From UMGS1519 sp050951005 (GTDB taxonomy: Bacteria; Actinomycetota; Coriobacteriia; Coriobacteriales; Eggerthellaceae): a DNA stretch of 64,000 nucleotides. Both the position numbers and the translations under genes were made by a program. The stretch lies in contig JBMNIP010000004.1 in the NCBI GenBank assembly GCA_050951005.1, positions 248,001 to 312,000 on the forward strand, in the 5' to 3' direction. Within the stretch, counting starts at the first letter, position 1. Every line of letters starts with the position of its first letter. This document shows positions 8,693 to 17,431 of this stretch, in pieces. Under the pieces are notes generated by a model. That model worked only from the letters and a program-made list of their open reading frames with translations. It did not search any database and was not told the origin of the DNA.

Positions 8693-9038
8693 GGAGCGGA
8701 TCTGTAAGCCGGGTTCTGTCATCGACGACCATTTATCTAGGACCTGCGTCGCCGCAGGCCTCAAGCACGCAACCCGGATGCGCGAACGGACGGTCGCAAA
8801 GCATCCCTATTTGCGCTTGCTTCGGATGGGGTTTTCCAAGCTGCGTCATTGCTGGCGCACTGGTGCGCTCTTGCCGCACCGTTTCAGCTTTTCTCCTGGA
8901 AAACAGGGGAGTTTCCTTTTCTGTGGCACTTTCCGTCGGGTCGCCCCGCCCAGCTGTTAGCTGGCATCCTGTCCGTTGAAGCCCGGACTTTCCTCATGCA
9001 GCGGCAATCCGCTGCGCCGCGGTCATCCGATCCGCTCC
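8693..9038 (-). ncRNA. rnpB: RNase P RNA, bacterial type A
   Basis: This is the catalytic RNA of RNase P, which trims tRNA 5' ends. On the minus strand the conserved 5' segment GAGGAAAGTCCGGGC lies at 8981-8995 and the 3' segment ACAGAACCCGGCTTACAGATC at about 8701-8721. GGAGCGGATC and GATCCGCTCC (8693-8702 and 9029-9038) form the closing P1 helix, giving about 346 bases, normal for type A. Short ORFs across this stretch are spurious. Ends are set by the P1 helix and may be off by a few bases. Confidence 0.95.
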
Positions 9039-9046
9039 GATGGGTG

Positions 9047-9052
9047 ATTCTA
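9047..9052 (-). promoter_or_regulatory. Predicted -10 element of rnpB
   Basis: TAGAAT on the minus strand, 9 bases upstream of the P1 helix of the RNase P RNA, is where a -10 box should sit. No convincing -35 was seen. A plus-strand TAGAAT at 9138-9143 could serve thiN, making this a divergent promoter region. Confidence 0.5.
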
Positions 9053-9174
9053 CCATCAATCCGCCCGCTGCGTGCCGTATCCCCGTCACTGCCATGAATC
9101 GTCGTAATCGTCACGAAATCATCTGCAGGCAAATCGCTAGAATAGCGATGGAACCGAACAGGAAGGATCTTGCA

Positions 9175-9924
9175 ATGCGGGCAGCTTTGGTCGGCGCTGT
9201 GCAGTTCAACGGAGGGCATTTCTTAAAGCAGCGCTTCGATTGCGTCATCGCCGTCGATGGGGGCTACGCCTCACTTCGGCGGATTGGTGTTATGCCGGAT
9301 ATAGCGGTGGGGGATTTCGATTCGCTCGGATTCGTGCCCGATTGCCCGACCAGGACGTTTCCGGTTGAGAAGGATGCAAGCGACATGGAGCTTGCACTGC
9401 ATGAGGCACTCGGGCGCGGGTGCGATGAGGTACTGCTTTATGGCGCGTTCGCTGCACGCTTGGACCATACGATTGCCAATCTTGAGCTGCTGATGGCACT
9501 TGCCAAGCGCGGCGTGCGTGCATTCGGCATCGGGGATACCTTTGCGGTGACCGCCCTATACGGATCGGCGAGCACGATTGCGACCGACCATCTGCGCTTT
9601 TCGGGCAATCGCCTGTTGGCATCCGGCCTTGCCGTGGAAGGTCATGCCGCTGATGCCTGCCATTCTGAAAGCGATTTGCCCCTTCCCGTGAAGGAAGATG
9701 CCGGGGCTGATTACGGTAATTTCCTCTCGGTATTTGCCTTGAACGGTGATGCGCATGGCGTTTGCGAACGCGGATTGAAATACTGCATCGAAGATGCCAC
9801 CATGCCGGGAATGAGCAGCTTGGGGCTCTCTAACGAATTCACGGATGAAGATGTCGATATCTCGGTGCGGCAGGGCTCGCTTGTCATCACCTTTCCCATA
9901 AATGCCTATCAAGCGATTGTGTAA
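9175..9924 (+). CDS. thiN: Thiamine pyrophosphokinase
   Basis: ThiN transfers pyrophosphate from ATP to thiamine, making the cofactor TPP directly from salvaged thiamine. The 249-residue product shows DGGYASL, VGDFDS and KDASDMELAL, the substrate and metal-binding signatures, with the C-terminal domain ending in the usual beta-rich segment (SVRQGSLVITF). ATG 9175 is chosen because AGGAAGGA lies 7 bases before it; an upstream in-frame ATG at 9040 reaches into the rnpB promoter. It precedes the TPP riboswitch and so is probably not under its control. Confidence 0.92.
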   Translation: MRAALVGAVQFNGGHFLKQRFDCVIAVDGGYASLRRIGVMPDIAVGDFDSLGFVPDCPTRTFPVEKDASDMELALHEALGRGCDEVLLYGAFAARLDHTIANLELLMALAKRGVRAFGIGDTFAVTALYGSASTIATDHLRFSGNRLLASGLAVEGHAADACHSESDLPLPVKEDAGADYGNFLSVFALNGDAHGVCERGLKYCIEDATMPGMSSLGLSNEFTDEDVDISVRQGSLVITFPINAYQAIV

Positions 9925-9956
9925 CGGGGCGTACAGAGAGGGGTTGGGATATACTC

Positions 9957-10103
9957 GAAGGGTGCTCGGGAATCTCGGGCACCGGGGAGCTCGCGCGAAG
10001 CGGGCTGAGAAAGGGTTTTGGCGCGTTGCGAGGAGGCGATGCGCATCAGCAATCCTGACCCGTTGAACCTGCATGGATAATGCCTGCGAAGGGAGCATAT
10101 TTC
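9957..10103 (+). promoter_or_regulatory. TPP riboswitch (THI element) upstream of thiC
   Basis: The core is unmistakable: GGGGAGC, GGGCTGAGA (about 10002), GACCCGTTGAACCTG, GGATAATGCC and GCGAAGGGA, with an enlarged P3 arm between. P1 can form between 9957-9967 and 10093-10103, ending at the base before the thiC ATG. The thiC SD (AAGGGAG, 10089-10095) is part of the aptamer 3' end, so ligand binding should block ribosome access. A competing hairpin pairs 9961-9970 with 9974-9983. A -10-like TATACT at 9950-9955 would start transcription near 9962. Confidence 0.95.
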
Positions 10104-11408
10104 ATGACCATGACCCAAATCGATGCGGCCCGAAAGGGAATCGTCACTCCGCAGATGCAGCGTGTCGCCGAGAAGGAGGGGCGGGAGCCCGAATGGGTTC
10201 GCGAACGGGTATCGCGCGGCAGCATCGCCATTCCGGCAAACATCAACCATACCAATCTCGATCCCCATGGGGTCGGCGAAGGGCTCCGCACGAAAGTGAA
10301 TGTGAACCTGGGGATTTCGGGCGACCTGCATGACGAGCCCGAAGAGTGGAAGAAGGTCGACATCGCCCACGAGCTGGGAGCCGAGGGCATCATGGACCTG
10401 TCGAATGCGGGGAAGACGCGGGAATTTCGCCGCAAGCTGATCGAACGTTCTACGGCGATGATCGGTACGGTACCGATGTACGATGCCATCGGATATCTGG
10501 AGAAGGCGCTCATCGCCATCAAACCGCAGGACTTTCTGGATGTCTTGCGCGCCCATGCGGAGGATGGCGTGGATTTCGTCACCATACATGCGGGTATGAA
10601 CCGCAAAACCATCGATTCGTTTCGCGAGACGGGGCGTCTGATGAATATCGTCAGCCGCGGCGGTTCGCTCATCTTCGCGTGGATGGCGGCGACGGGCAAC
10701 GAGAACCCGTTCTACGAATACTTCGACGAGGTACTCGACATCCTGCACGAATACGATGTGACTATCTCCATCGGAGATGCCATGAGGCCGGGTTGCAATG
10801 CTGATTCCTCCGATGCCGGTCAGATTTCCGAGCTCATCGAAATAGGCAAGCTGACCACGCGCGCTTGGGATGCCGGGGTTCAGGTAATGGTTGAAGGACC
10901 CGGGCATATGGCCATTGACGAGATTGCCGCGAACATGAAACTCGAGAAGCGGCTGTGCCATAATGCCCCCTTCTATGTACTTGGTCCCCTGGTGACCGAC
11001 ATCGCCCCAGGTTACGACCATATTACCGCGGCAATCGGCGGAGCGATTGCCGCTTGGGCAGGTGCTGATTTCCTGTGCTACGTGACGCCGGCCGAACATC
11101 TGCGTTTGCCGGATGCCGATGACGTGCGGGATGGGTTGGTGGCAACCAAGATCGCAGCGCATGCCGCGGATATCGCGAAGCATCTCCCCGGTGCGCGCGA
11201 TAGGGACATACAGATGAGCGAGGCGCGCCATCGTCTGGATTGGGAAGCGCAGTTCGCCTGCGCGTTGGATCCGAAGAAGGCGCGTGAATACTATGAGAGT
11301 GCTCCACCCGAGGAGCCGAACACCTGCAGCATGTGCGGCAAGATGTGTGCTGTGCGGACGGTGAACGAGGTTATGGGCGGAAAGATAATAGATTTGGATT
11401 ATTGCTAG
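10104..11408 (+). CDS. thiC: Phosphomethylpyrimidine synthase ThiC
   Basis: ThiC is a radical SAM enzyme that rearranges aminoimidazole ribotide to hydroxymethylpyrimidine phosphate. The product has 434 residues, the short form found in many anaerobes, which lacks the N-terminal extension of the E. coli enzyme. Visible are NINHTNLDP, DLSNAGKTREFR, GTVPMYDA, MRPGCNADSSD, EGPGHMAI, CYVTPAEHLRLP, and a C-terminal cluster motif CSMCGKMC (CX2CX3C) for the 4Fe-4S cluster. ATG 10104 follows the riboswitch SD by 8 bases. thiD follows in the same direction, so both likely respond to TPP. Confidence 0.96.
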   Translation: MTMTQIDAARKGIVTPQMQRVAEKEGREPEWVRERVSRGSIAIPANINHTNLDPHGVGEGLRTKVNVNLGISGDLHDEPEEWKKVDIAHELGAEGIMDLSNAGKTREFRRKLIERSTAMIGTVPMYDAIGYLEKALIAIKPQDFLDVLRAHAEDGVDFVTIHAGMNRKTIDSFRETGRLMNIVSRGGSLIFAWMAATGNENPFYEYFDEVLDILHEYDVTISIGDAMRPGCNADSSDAGQISELIEIGKLTTRAWDAGVQVMVEGPGHMAIDEIAANMKLEKRLCHNAPFYVLGPLVTDIAPGYDHITAAIGGAIAAWAGADFLCYVTPAEHLRLPDADDVRDGLVATKIAAHAADIAKHLPGARDRDIQMSEARHRLDWEAQFACALDPKKAREYYESAPPEEPNTCSMCGKMCAVRTVNEVMGGKIIDLDYC

Positions 11409-11439
11409 CACAGAAGTGCTTACGACAGAGGGGATTGCG

Positions 11440-12225
11440 ATGAAGACGGTATTGAGCATTGCTGGATCTGACTCCTGCGGCGGAGCGGGAATCCAAGCGG
11501 ACATCAAGACGATTACCGCCCATGGACTGTACGCTGAAACGGCGGTAACCGCCGTCACGGCGCAGAATACGGTGGGTGTGCAGGGAATCGTCGAGATGGA
11601 TCCGGAGTTTGTGGCTCGACAGATCCGCTCGTGCTTCGAGGATATCCGCCCTGATGCTGTGAAGATCGGTATGGTCGGAACGGCCGCTGCGGTGAAGGCC
11701 ATTGCCGAAGAGCTGCAGCGCTATGATGCCAAGAACATCGTAGTCGATCCCGTGCTCCAGGCAACCACGGGCGCTTCGCTTGCCGATGACGATGTTGCAC
11801 AGTCCCTGATGGAGTACCTGGTTCCGATTGCATCCATCGTTACCCCGAACATTCCGGAGGCGGCCTTGCTCACGGGCCGCAAGGTTTCCACTCCCGATGA
11901 GATGGAGGAAGCGGCATCGGTCATCAAGGCGGAAACCAAGGGCGCGGTCCTCATAAAGGGCGGGCATGCGAGTGGTGGGGCAGATGACCTGCTGCTCACT
12001 GAACATCTCCGTGTGGTATGGCTGCGGCACAAGCGCATCAACACGCAGAGCACGCATGGAACCGGCTGCACGATGTCGGCTTCGATCGCCTGCGGGCTCG
12101 CGCGCGACTACGACACCCAGGCGGCGGTTTCAAAGGCGAAGGCATACGTTACCGGCGCGTTGGAGAACGCACCGGGTCTCGGTTCCGGAGTCGGGCCCCT
12201 CAATCACATGTGGGACTTGCAATGA
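11440..12225 (+). CDS. thiD: Hydroxymethylpyrimidine/phosphomethylpyrimidine kinase
   Basis: ThiD phosphorylates HMP and then HMP-P to give HMP-PP for thiamine assembly. The 262 residues match the single-domain family. SIAGSDSCGGAGIQADIKT at the N-terminus is the substrate signature, VVDPVLQATTGA and TPNIPEAALLTG are also typical, and NTQSTHGTGCTMSA carries the anion hole and catalytic residue. The start follows an AGAGGGG element; an upstream in-frame ATG at 11416 is less likely. It ends the thi group; no thiE, thiM or thiazole-branch gene is in the window. Confidence 0.95.
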   Translation: MKTVLSIAGSDSCGGAGIQADIKTITAHGLYAETAVTAVTAQNTVGVQGIVEMDPEFVARQIRSCFEDIRPDAVKIGMVGTAAAVKAIAEELQRYDAKNIVVDPVLQATTGASLADDDVAQSLMEYLVPIASIVTPNIPEAALLTGRKVSTPDEMEEAASVIKAETKGAVLIKGGHASGGADDLLLTEHLRVVWLRHKRINTQSTHGTGCTMSASIACGLARDYDTQAAVSKAKAYVTGALENAPGLGSGVGPLNHMWDLQ

Positions 12226-12232
12226 TCGAGGG

Positions 12233-12262
12233 TATGGGGTGCCGATAAGTACCCCATATTCT
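12233..12262 (+). terminator. Possible terminator after thiD
   Basis: TATGGGGT (12233-12240) pairs perfectly with ACCCCATA (12251-12258), followed by a modest TTCTT. It begins 7 bases after the thiD stop. The T tract is short, so this may be Rho-assisted. Confidence 0.5.
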
Positions 12263-12304
12263 TACTATTGGCCAACAAATCGCAAACGGCATGTTTCTTT
12301 CGGT

Positions 12305-12332
12305 TTGCCGAATAAAGCCAATTCATTAATAT
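12305..12332 (+). promoter_or_regulatory. Predicted promoter of the FIST gene
   Basis: TTGCCG (12305-12310) and TAATAT (12327-12332) are separated by 16 bases in the only clearly AT-rich stretch of the 253-base gap between thiD and the FIST gene. This leaves a leader of about 140 bases, in which no known riboswitch was recognised. Confidence 0.45.
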
Positions 12333-12478
12333 TTAAGTATCGATATCGTCGTAACCGATAAGGCAGTATCGATAGATACGGGACAAGTTCGTGAATCCCT
12401 TAGTGTTCGGTACTCGCATGCGACCTGGAGTCGCCTGTGGGTTTTCGTCTGAGAACGGCAAGAGAAAAGGAGTTTCAC

Positions 12479-13642
12479 ATGTTGAGTTTCGTTGCTACGT
12501 CCACGGCTGCAACCGGAGCCGAAGCTGGTAAGGAGGTTGCCGGCAAGATCAAGGCGGGTATCGCCCAGCCGAAGTTGGCAATGGCTTACGGCTCGTGCGA
12601 TTACGACTCTGCTGAATTGCTCAAGGCCGTCGCGGCCGAACTGCCGGGCGTACCGGTGGTGGGCAACACCTCGTTTACGGGAGTAATCACGCCGGAAGGC
12701 TACATCGGCGGCGACAGTCCGTTTGTGGGAATCTTGGCACTTGGCGGCGACGATGTGACCGTTGGCACCGCTGGTGCGGCGCTCGGCGATGGCGATCCGC
12801 GAGAAGCCGGGGCGGATTTGGCACGCAAAGCCATGGCAGCTGCCGGGAAGACGGAAGCGCCCGATTACTGGTTCCTGGTCTGCGCTCCGGGTACCGAGGA
12901 ATATTACCTGAAAGGTGTGACCGATGTCATCGGCCGCGTCCCCGTGTTCGGCGGGTCTGCTGCGGACAACACCATCGAAGGCAATTGGTGGGTGTATAGC
13001 GGCACCGATGCTTTCCAGAACGGCGCTGCCATCGCGTTCTTCTATACGGATACCCCGTTCACCAATATGTATACCGGCGCCTATGACGAGACCGACGATT
13101 TCGGCGTTGTCACGAAGATGCGTGGCGACCGCGATATCATGGAAATCGACGGCAAGCCGGCTCTGCAGGTTTATGCCGATTGGCGCGGCATGAGCGTCGA
13201 CGAGATCAAAGGTGCCGATCTGCTGTCAAAATCTGTCGTGAGCCCGATCGGCGTCAAGGACCGCATGGGCGATTTGATGGCTATCCGCCATCCTATGGGC
13301 GGCAACGACGATCTATCCATCTCAGTCGGGGCAAAAGTTGCCGAGAAAACCTGTGTCGTCCGGGTCGAGGGCGATGTCGACCATCTGGTAAATGCCGTGA
13401 CCGTGACGGCCGATGAGTTGAAGAAGCGCGCCGGACGGAAGCCCGCTGCCTATTTCTTCGTGCACTGCGGCGGCCGCCGTGCGGCAATCGGCGACCGTAT
13501 CGACGAGGTTGCCGATCGCTTTATCAAGGCGGCCGATGGCGTGCCGTTCATCGTCGAATTCACGTTCGATGAGTACGGCCATGAGGACGATGGCCTCAAT
13601 ACCAACGGCGGCTTGATGCTGTCGTTCTCGGCGCTCGGGTAA
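12479..13642 (+). CDS. FIST domain protein (FIST_N plus FIST_C), stand-alone sensor
   Basis: FIST domains bind small ligands and are usually found fused to signalling modules or chemoreceptors. The 387-residue product has no second domain and no membrane segment. The N-terminal half carries LAMAYGSCDYD, PGVPVVGNTSFTGVITPEGY and a GGSAADN turn; the C-terminal half carries VYADWRGMSVDEI and ends with SLxG-like repeats of the FIST_C fold. ATG 12479 follows AAAGGAG; an in-frame ATG at 12437 is upstream. It is a single-gene unit with its own promoter and terminator. The ligand cannot be told from sequence. Confidence 0.85.
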   Translation: MLSFVATSTAATGAEAGKEVAGKIKAGIAQPKLAMAYGSCDYDSAELLKAVAAELPGVPVVGNTSFTGVITPEGYIGGDSPFVGILALGGDDVTVGTAGAALGDGDPREAGADLARKAMAAAGKTEAPDYWFLVCAPGTEEYYLKGVTDVIGRVPVFGGSAADNTIEGNWWVYSGTDAFQNGAAIAFFYTDTPFTNMYTGAYDETDDFGVVTKMRGDRDIMEIDGKPALQVYADWRGMSVDEIKGADLLSKSVVSPIGVKDRMGDLMAIRHPMGGNDDLSISVGAKVAEKTCVVRVEGDVDHLVNAVTVTADELKKRAGRKPAAYFFVHCGGRRAAIGDRIDEVADRFIKAADGVPFIVEFTFDEYGHEDDGLNTNGGLMLSFSALG

Positions 13643-13666
13643 TCGCCGGTTCGGCCAGGTTGTCGA

Positions 13667-13709
13667 AGCGGGCATCGTCGTGCAGAGCACAGGCGATGCC
13701 CGCTTTCTG
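13667..13709 (+). terminator. Intrinsic terminator of the FIST gene
   Basis: AGCGGGCATCG (13667-13677) pairs perfectly with CGATGCCCGCT (13694-13704), followed by TTCTGTATT. The loop is 16 bases. It lies 25 bases after the stop. Confidence 0.75.
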
Positions 13710-13795
13710 TATTCCCCCGGTTCTCTCAGGCGCTTGATGGTTGCCCTTCCTGTTGGAAGCAGAAGAAAGTTTGCGGGAAGATACCCCCGTTGACC

Positions 13796-13824
13796 TTGCG
13801 CTTGTCCGCTTGCCCGTGTACTAT
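13796..13824 (+). promoter_or_regulatory. Predicted promoter of the transaldolase-rho unit
   Basis: TTGCGC (13796-13801) and TACTAT (13819-13824) with a 17-base spacer, about 95 bases before the transaldolase start and downstream of the FIST terminator. Confidence 0.45.
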
Positions 13825-13918
13825 GTGTTCGTCGGCAAACCTGCCGAGATTCCCATTTTCCATAGTGCGAGCTGTTATTTCGGCAGCAGCATGCACGTTC
13901 CTGTGCAAGGAGGATTTC

Positions 13919-14605
13919 GTGAAGTTCTTTTTGGATACCGCCGATCTCGATGAGATCGAAGAGGCGGCAAGCTGGGGCGCCATTGCAGGCGTGACTACCA
14001 ATCCGTCGCTTTACTCCCGCATCGGCGGAAAGCTGTCGGATTTCAACAACCACATAAAGCGTATCTGCGATATCGTCGGTCCGGACTGCCCGGTTTCCGC
14101 TGAAAGCGTCGCGATGGACCGTGAGGGCATTATCAAAGATGCCCGTGAGCTTGCAGCCATCGCGCCGAATGTGGTTGTCAAGATTCCAACGATGGTCGAA
14201 GGACTTGCTGCTACCCGCGTGCTTGCCAACGAGGGCATCCGCGTGAACATGACGTTGTGCTTCAGCGTGCCGCAGGCTATTCTTGCCGCTCGTTCCGGTG
14301 CGCGTTACATCAGCCCGTTCATCGGTCGTTTCGATGATATCTCCGAGGACGGTTTGGATCAGATTGCCAACATCGTCACTGCCATCGGCAACTACGACTT
14401 CACGTCCGATACGGTCAACCACGAAAAAGTCGAGATCATCGCTGCGTCCGTTCGCAGTGCCAACCATGTAACGCAATGCGCGCTGATGGGTGCCGATATT
14501 GCCACCGTTCCGTTTGCCGTGCTCAAGAAGATGGTCGAGCATCCGCTAACCGATCGCGGTTTGGATTCCTTCCTGAAGGACTGGGAGAAAGTACAGAACG
14601 CATGA
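13919..14605 (+). CDS. Transaldolase-like protein, MipB/TalC (fructose-6-phosphate aldolase) type
   Basis: A short single-domain transaldolase of 228 residues. Such enzymes either transfer dihydroxyacetone in the pentose phosphate pathway or act as fructose-6-phosphate aldolase; sequence alone does not settle which. The N-terminus MKFFLDTADLDEI and GVTTNPSL are diagnostic, the Schiff-base Lys is in NVVVKIP, and ARYISPFIGR is conserved. The start is GTG 13919 with a strong AAGGAGG (13907-13913) 5 bases upstream. The stop overlaps the rho start (ATGA). With the transketolase genes at 32.3-34.2 kb it can complete non-oxidative pentose phosphate conversion. Confidence 0.92.
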   Translation: MKFFLDTADLDEIEEAASWGAIAGVTTNPSLYSRIGGKLSDFNNHIKRICDIVGPDCPVSAESVAMDREGIIKDARELAAIAPNVVVKIPTMVEGLAATRVLANEGIRVNMTLCFSVPQAILAARSGARYISPFIGRFDDISEDGLDQIANIVTAIGNYDFTSDTVNHEKVEIIAASVRSANHVTQCALMGADIATVPFAVLKKMVEHPLTDRGLDSFLKDWEKVQNA

Positions 14606-16290
14606 GTACCGAAAACGCAACGGTAGCGCAAGCGACCGAGAGCAAGGCAACCGCGGACAAGGCTTCTGCGAAGAAGCCGGTAAGGCGCACTGGCCGTAAG
14701 ACGACGACTCAGGGCCCGGCTCGGGATTCGGCTGCCGAGGAGAGGCCCGACAAGGCAAAGGCTCCGAAAGATCACGATTCCGCGAAGCCGAAAGCGAAGG
14801 GGAAAGCCGCCGATACCGCATCGGGCTCCGATAAGGGAGACGAACACGAAGGCGGCGTACGCCGCACACCCCGTAACCGTAACCAGCATCGCGGCACAGA
14901 CAACCAGGGACATGGCAGCAAGAATACCAACGGCGGGCGTAACGAGCGCAATCATCGTCGCCAGCGCCGCAAGCACCAAGGCCGCGGCAATGCGGTTATC
15001 GAACCGCAGACCAAGCGCGAGGATCTGGCCAAGCTCAAGGTCGTCGAGCTACGCGCGAAGGCAGACGAGCTCGATATCCCCACGAAGGGCCTGCTGAAAG
15101 CCGATCTCGTCGAGGCGGTGTATCAGGGTCTTGCCAAGAAAGAGGGCTTCCAGGAAGTCGAGGGCATCCTCGATATCATGCAAGACGGTTACGGCTTCCT
15201 GCGTACCGACGGCTATCTGGCCGGTGAACACGATGCCTATGTGGCGGCAAATATGATTCGCCGCAACGGCTTGCGCAAGGGGGATTTGGTGCAAGGCCAG
15301 GTCCGTCCCGCCCGCGACAACGAGAAATACGGCGCACTTCAGCGTATCGACACGGTAAACGGCATTCCGCTCGCAGAGCTGGGCAAGCGCGTGAGATTTG
15401 CCGATCTGACCCCGGTGTTCCCCGATGAGCGCCTGATTATGGAGCACGGGCGCAATTCGATCACCGCCCGCGTCATCGATTTGGCCGCCCCCATCGGCAA
15501 GGGCCAACGCGGCCTGATCGTCTCTCCGCCGAAAGCGGGGAAAACCACCATCCTGAAGGATATCGCTGCTTCCATCACCGCCAACAACCCCGAAGTGCAT
15601 CTGATGTGCCTGCTTGTGGATGAACGTCCCGAGGAAGTGACGGACATGGAACGCTCAGTTCATGGGGAGGTCATCGCCAGCACGTTCGACATGCCTTCGG
15701 AAAACCATATCGCCGTTGCGGAGATGGTGATCGAAAGAGCAAAGCGCATGGTCGAGAATGGCGAAGACGTTGTGATTCTGCTGGACTCGATCACCCGCCT
15801 GGCACGTGCATACAACCTGGCGCAGCCTGCCAGTGGCCGCATCCTTTCAGGCGGCGTCGACTCCACCGCGCTCTATCCTCCCAAGCGCTTCCTGGGGGCA
15901 GCACGCAATATCGAGCATGGTGGCAGCTTGACCATCCTCGCATCTGCATTGATCGAGACCGGCTCGAAGATGGATGAGGTCATCTTCGAGGAGTTCAAAG
16001 GCACGGGCAATATGGAATTGCGGCTGGATCGTAACCTGGCGGACCGCCGTATCTTCCCGGCTATCGACCCGGTATCGTCCGGCACCCGTAAGGAAGACCT
16101 GCTGCTCGATCCCCAAGAAGCTCCGCTTATCTGGGCGGTTCGCCGCATTCTCGCAAACCTTAACAACACAGAGCGTGCTATGGACATGTTGATCAAGTCC
16201 TTGAAGCAGACGGACAGCAATCGCGAGTTCCTTCTGCGAACGGCGAAGAAGGCGCAAGGACGGATGATCGGCGATATCAAAGAGTTCTAA
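14602..16290 (+). CDS. rho: Transcription termination factor Rho
   Basis: Rho is the hexameric RNA helicase that ends transcription. The 562-residue product is longer than E. coli Rho (419) because of an insert-like N-terminal region of about 130 residues rich in Lys, Ala, Arg, Asn and Gln, a feature of actinobacterial Rho. Then come the N-terminal helical motif (KLKVVELRAKADELDIP), the cold-shock-like RNA-binding domain (GYGFLRTDGYL), and the ATPase with Walker A SPPKAGKTT, LLVDERPEEVTDM and the Q-loop region up to RTAKKAQGRM. ATG 14602 overlaps the transaldolase stop; a longer in-frame ATG at 14476 lies inside that gene. Confidence 0.96.
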   Translation: MSTENATVAQATESKATADKASAKKPVRRTGRKTTTQGPARDSAAEERPDKAKAPKDHDSAKPKAKGKAADTASGSDKGDEHEGGVRRTPRNRNQHRGTDNQGHGSKNTNGGRNERNHRRQRRKHQGRGNAVIEPQTKREDLAKLKVVELRAKADELDIPTKGLLKADLVEAVYQGLAKKEGFQEVEGILDIMQDGYGFLRTDGYLAGEHDAYVAANMIRRNGLRKGDLVQGQVRPARDNEKYGALQRIDTVNGIPLAELGKRVRFADLTPVFPDERLIMEHGRNSITARVIDLAAPIGKGQRGLIVSPPKAGKTTILKDIAASITANNPEVHLMCLLVDERPEEVTDMERSVHGEVIASTFDMPSENHIAVAEMVIERAKRMVENGEDVVILLDSITRLARAYNLAQPASGRILSGGVDSTALYPPKRFLGAARNIEHGGSLTILASALIETGSKMDEVIFEEFKGTGNMELRLDRNLADRRIFPAIDPVSSGTRKEDLLLDPQEAPLIWAVRRILANLNNTERAMDMLIKSLKQTDSNREFLLRTAKKAQGRMIGDIKEF

Positions 16291-16336
16291 CGCAAGGCGG
16301 CAGGAGATGGAAACAGGAGAAGAAGGACAGACTGAT

Positions 16337-17431
16337 ATGGGAGACGAGAACAGCCGGATTCCAGAGGATTCCGCTTCACCGACCGGCACTCGGCAGGCTT
16401 CGGCTGCTCAGTCCCCGGTCCCCCCGACGCCGCAACCCTATGTGCCGAATCCGGAAGGCGAGAAGAAAGGCGGCGCCGGCTGGAAGATCGCCCTGGTGGT
16501 TATCGTTGCGGTGGTCGTGCTCGCCGTCATAGGCGTAGTTTCCTGCTCTCAGGCCGCCAGCTCCCTTGAAGCAGACGCGTTCAGCATGTTAGGCGGGTCG
16601 AAGACCCAGTCGGCAACGAGTCCGAACACCGTCGCCATCATCTATCTGGATGGAACCATCCAGTACGATGGTTCTTCGTGCAGCCCCGAAGGGTTGGAGG
16701 ACCTGCTACAGCAGGCCGAGGAAGACAGCAATATCTCTGCCGTGGTCCTACGGGTGAATTCGGGCGGCGGCACGTCGACAGCGGGAGAGGAGATGAGCCG
16801 GCTCGTTCGTGATTTCTCGAAGCCCATCGTGGTTTCGGCCGCTTCCATCGACTGCTCGGCGGCGTACATGATCTCTTCCCAGGCTGATTACCTGTATACC
16901 GCAAACAGCTCCGAGGTCGGCTCGATCGGCACGGCCATGCAGGTCACCAATTACGAGAAGCTCCTGAAAGCGCTCGCCATCGATGTTGACAACATCGTCA
17001 GCGCGCAGAGCAAAGATTCGTCATACGGAACGCGTGCGTTGACGAAGAAGGAGCGGGCATACTACCAGAAGATGGTTGACGAAATCAACGACCAGTTCAT
17101 CGAGACGGTTGCCAGTGGCCGCCATATGGCGAAGTCCAAGGTGGAAAAGCTGGCGACAGGATTACCGTTCGTCGGCAAGGAGGCGGTGAAGCTGGGGCTG
17201 TTCGACGAGGTCGGCAGTCTCGACGATGCGTGCGCCAAGGCATCCGAGCTTGCCGGGGGCGGCGATGACTATACTACGATGACGCTTGATAATTCTTCTA
17301 CCATCGACGATGTGCTCTCCCTGCTCAGCGAGCAGAACAGCACGGATGGCTCCAGCACGGACGATTCTGACTCGTCGATGTCCGACCTCGAAAAGGCACT
17401 GAAGGAGCTCAGCAACGATGGCATCCGATAA
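16337..17431 (+). CDS. sppA: Signal peptide peptidase SppA, short form
   Basis: A membrane-anchored Ser/Lys protease (S49) that degrades signal peptides. The 364-residue product has a Pro-rich cytoplasmic tail, one membrane segment at about residues 50-70, then a single S49 domain: IIYLDGTI, RVNSGGGTSTAGEE, the probable nucleophile Ser in DCSAAYMIS, GSIGTAMQ, and the probable catalytic Lys in AQSKDSSYGTR. ATG 16337 is preferred after GAAGGA; an in-frame ATG at 16307 sits directly against its SD and adds 10 residues. The C-terminus is Ser/Asp rich. The last 14 bases overlap metG. Confidence 0.88.
   Translation: MGDENSRIPEDSASPTGTRQASAAQSPVPPTPQPYVPNPEGEKKGGAGWKIALVVIVAVVVLAVIGVVSCSQAASSLEADAFSMLGGSKTQSATSPNTVAIIYLDGTIQYDGSSCSPEGLEDLLQQAEEDSNISAVVLRVNSGGGTSTAGEEMSRLVRDFSKPIVVSAASIDCSAAYMISSQADYLYTANSSEVGSIGTAMQVTNYEKLLKALAIDVDNIVSAQSKDSSYGTRALTKKERAYYQKMVDEINDQFIETVASGRHMAKSKVEKLATGLPFVGKEAVKLGLFDEVGSLDDACAKASELAGGGDDYTTMTLDNSSTIDDVLSLLSEQNSTDGSSTDDSDSSMSDLEKALKELSNDGIR

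Noticed and set aside
8668..9097. Short plus-strand ORFs
   Set aside because: They lie across the RNase P RNA, which explains the sequence fully.
10104..11408. Truncated ThiC
   Set aside because: The 434-residue form with CX2CX3C is the known short ThiC of anaerobes; all active-site motifs are present.
9909..11702. 597-codon minus-strand ORF
   Set aside because: It is the antisense of thiC and part of thiD, whose motifs are clear. Long antisense frames are expected in G+C-rich genes with third-position bias.
13322..14542. 406-codon minus-strand ORF
   Set aside because: Antisense to the FIST and transaldolase genes; no SD and no family motif.
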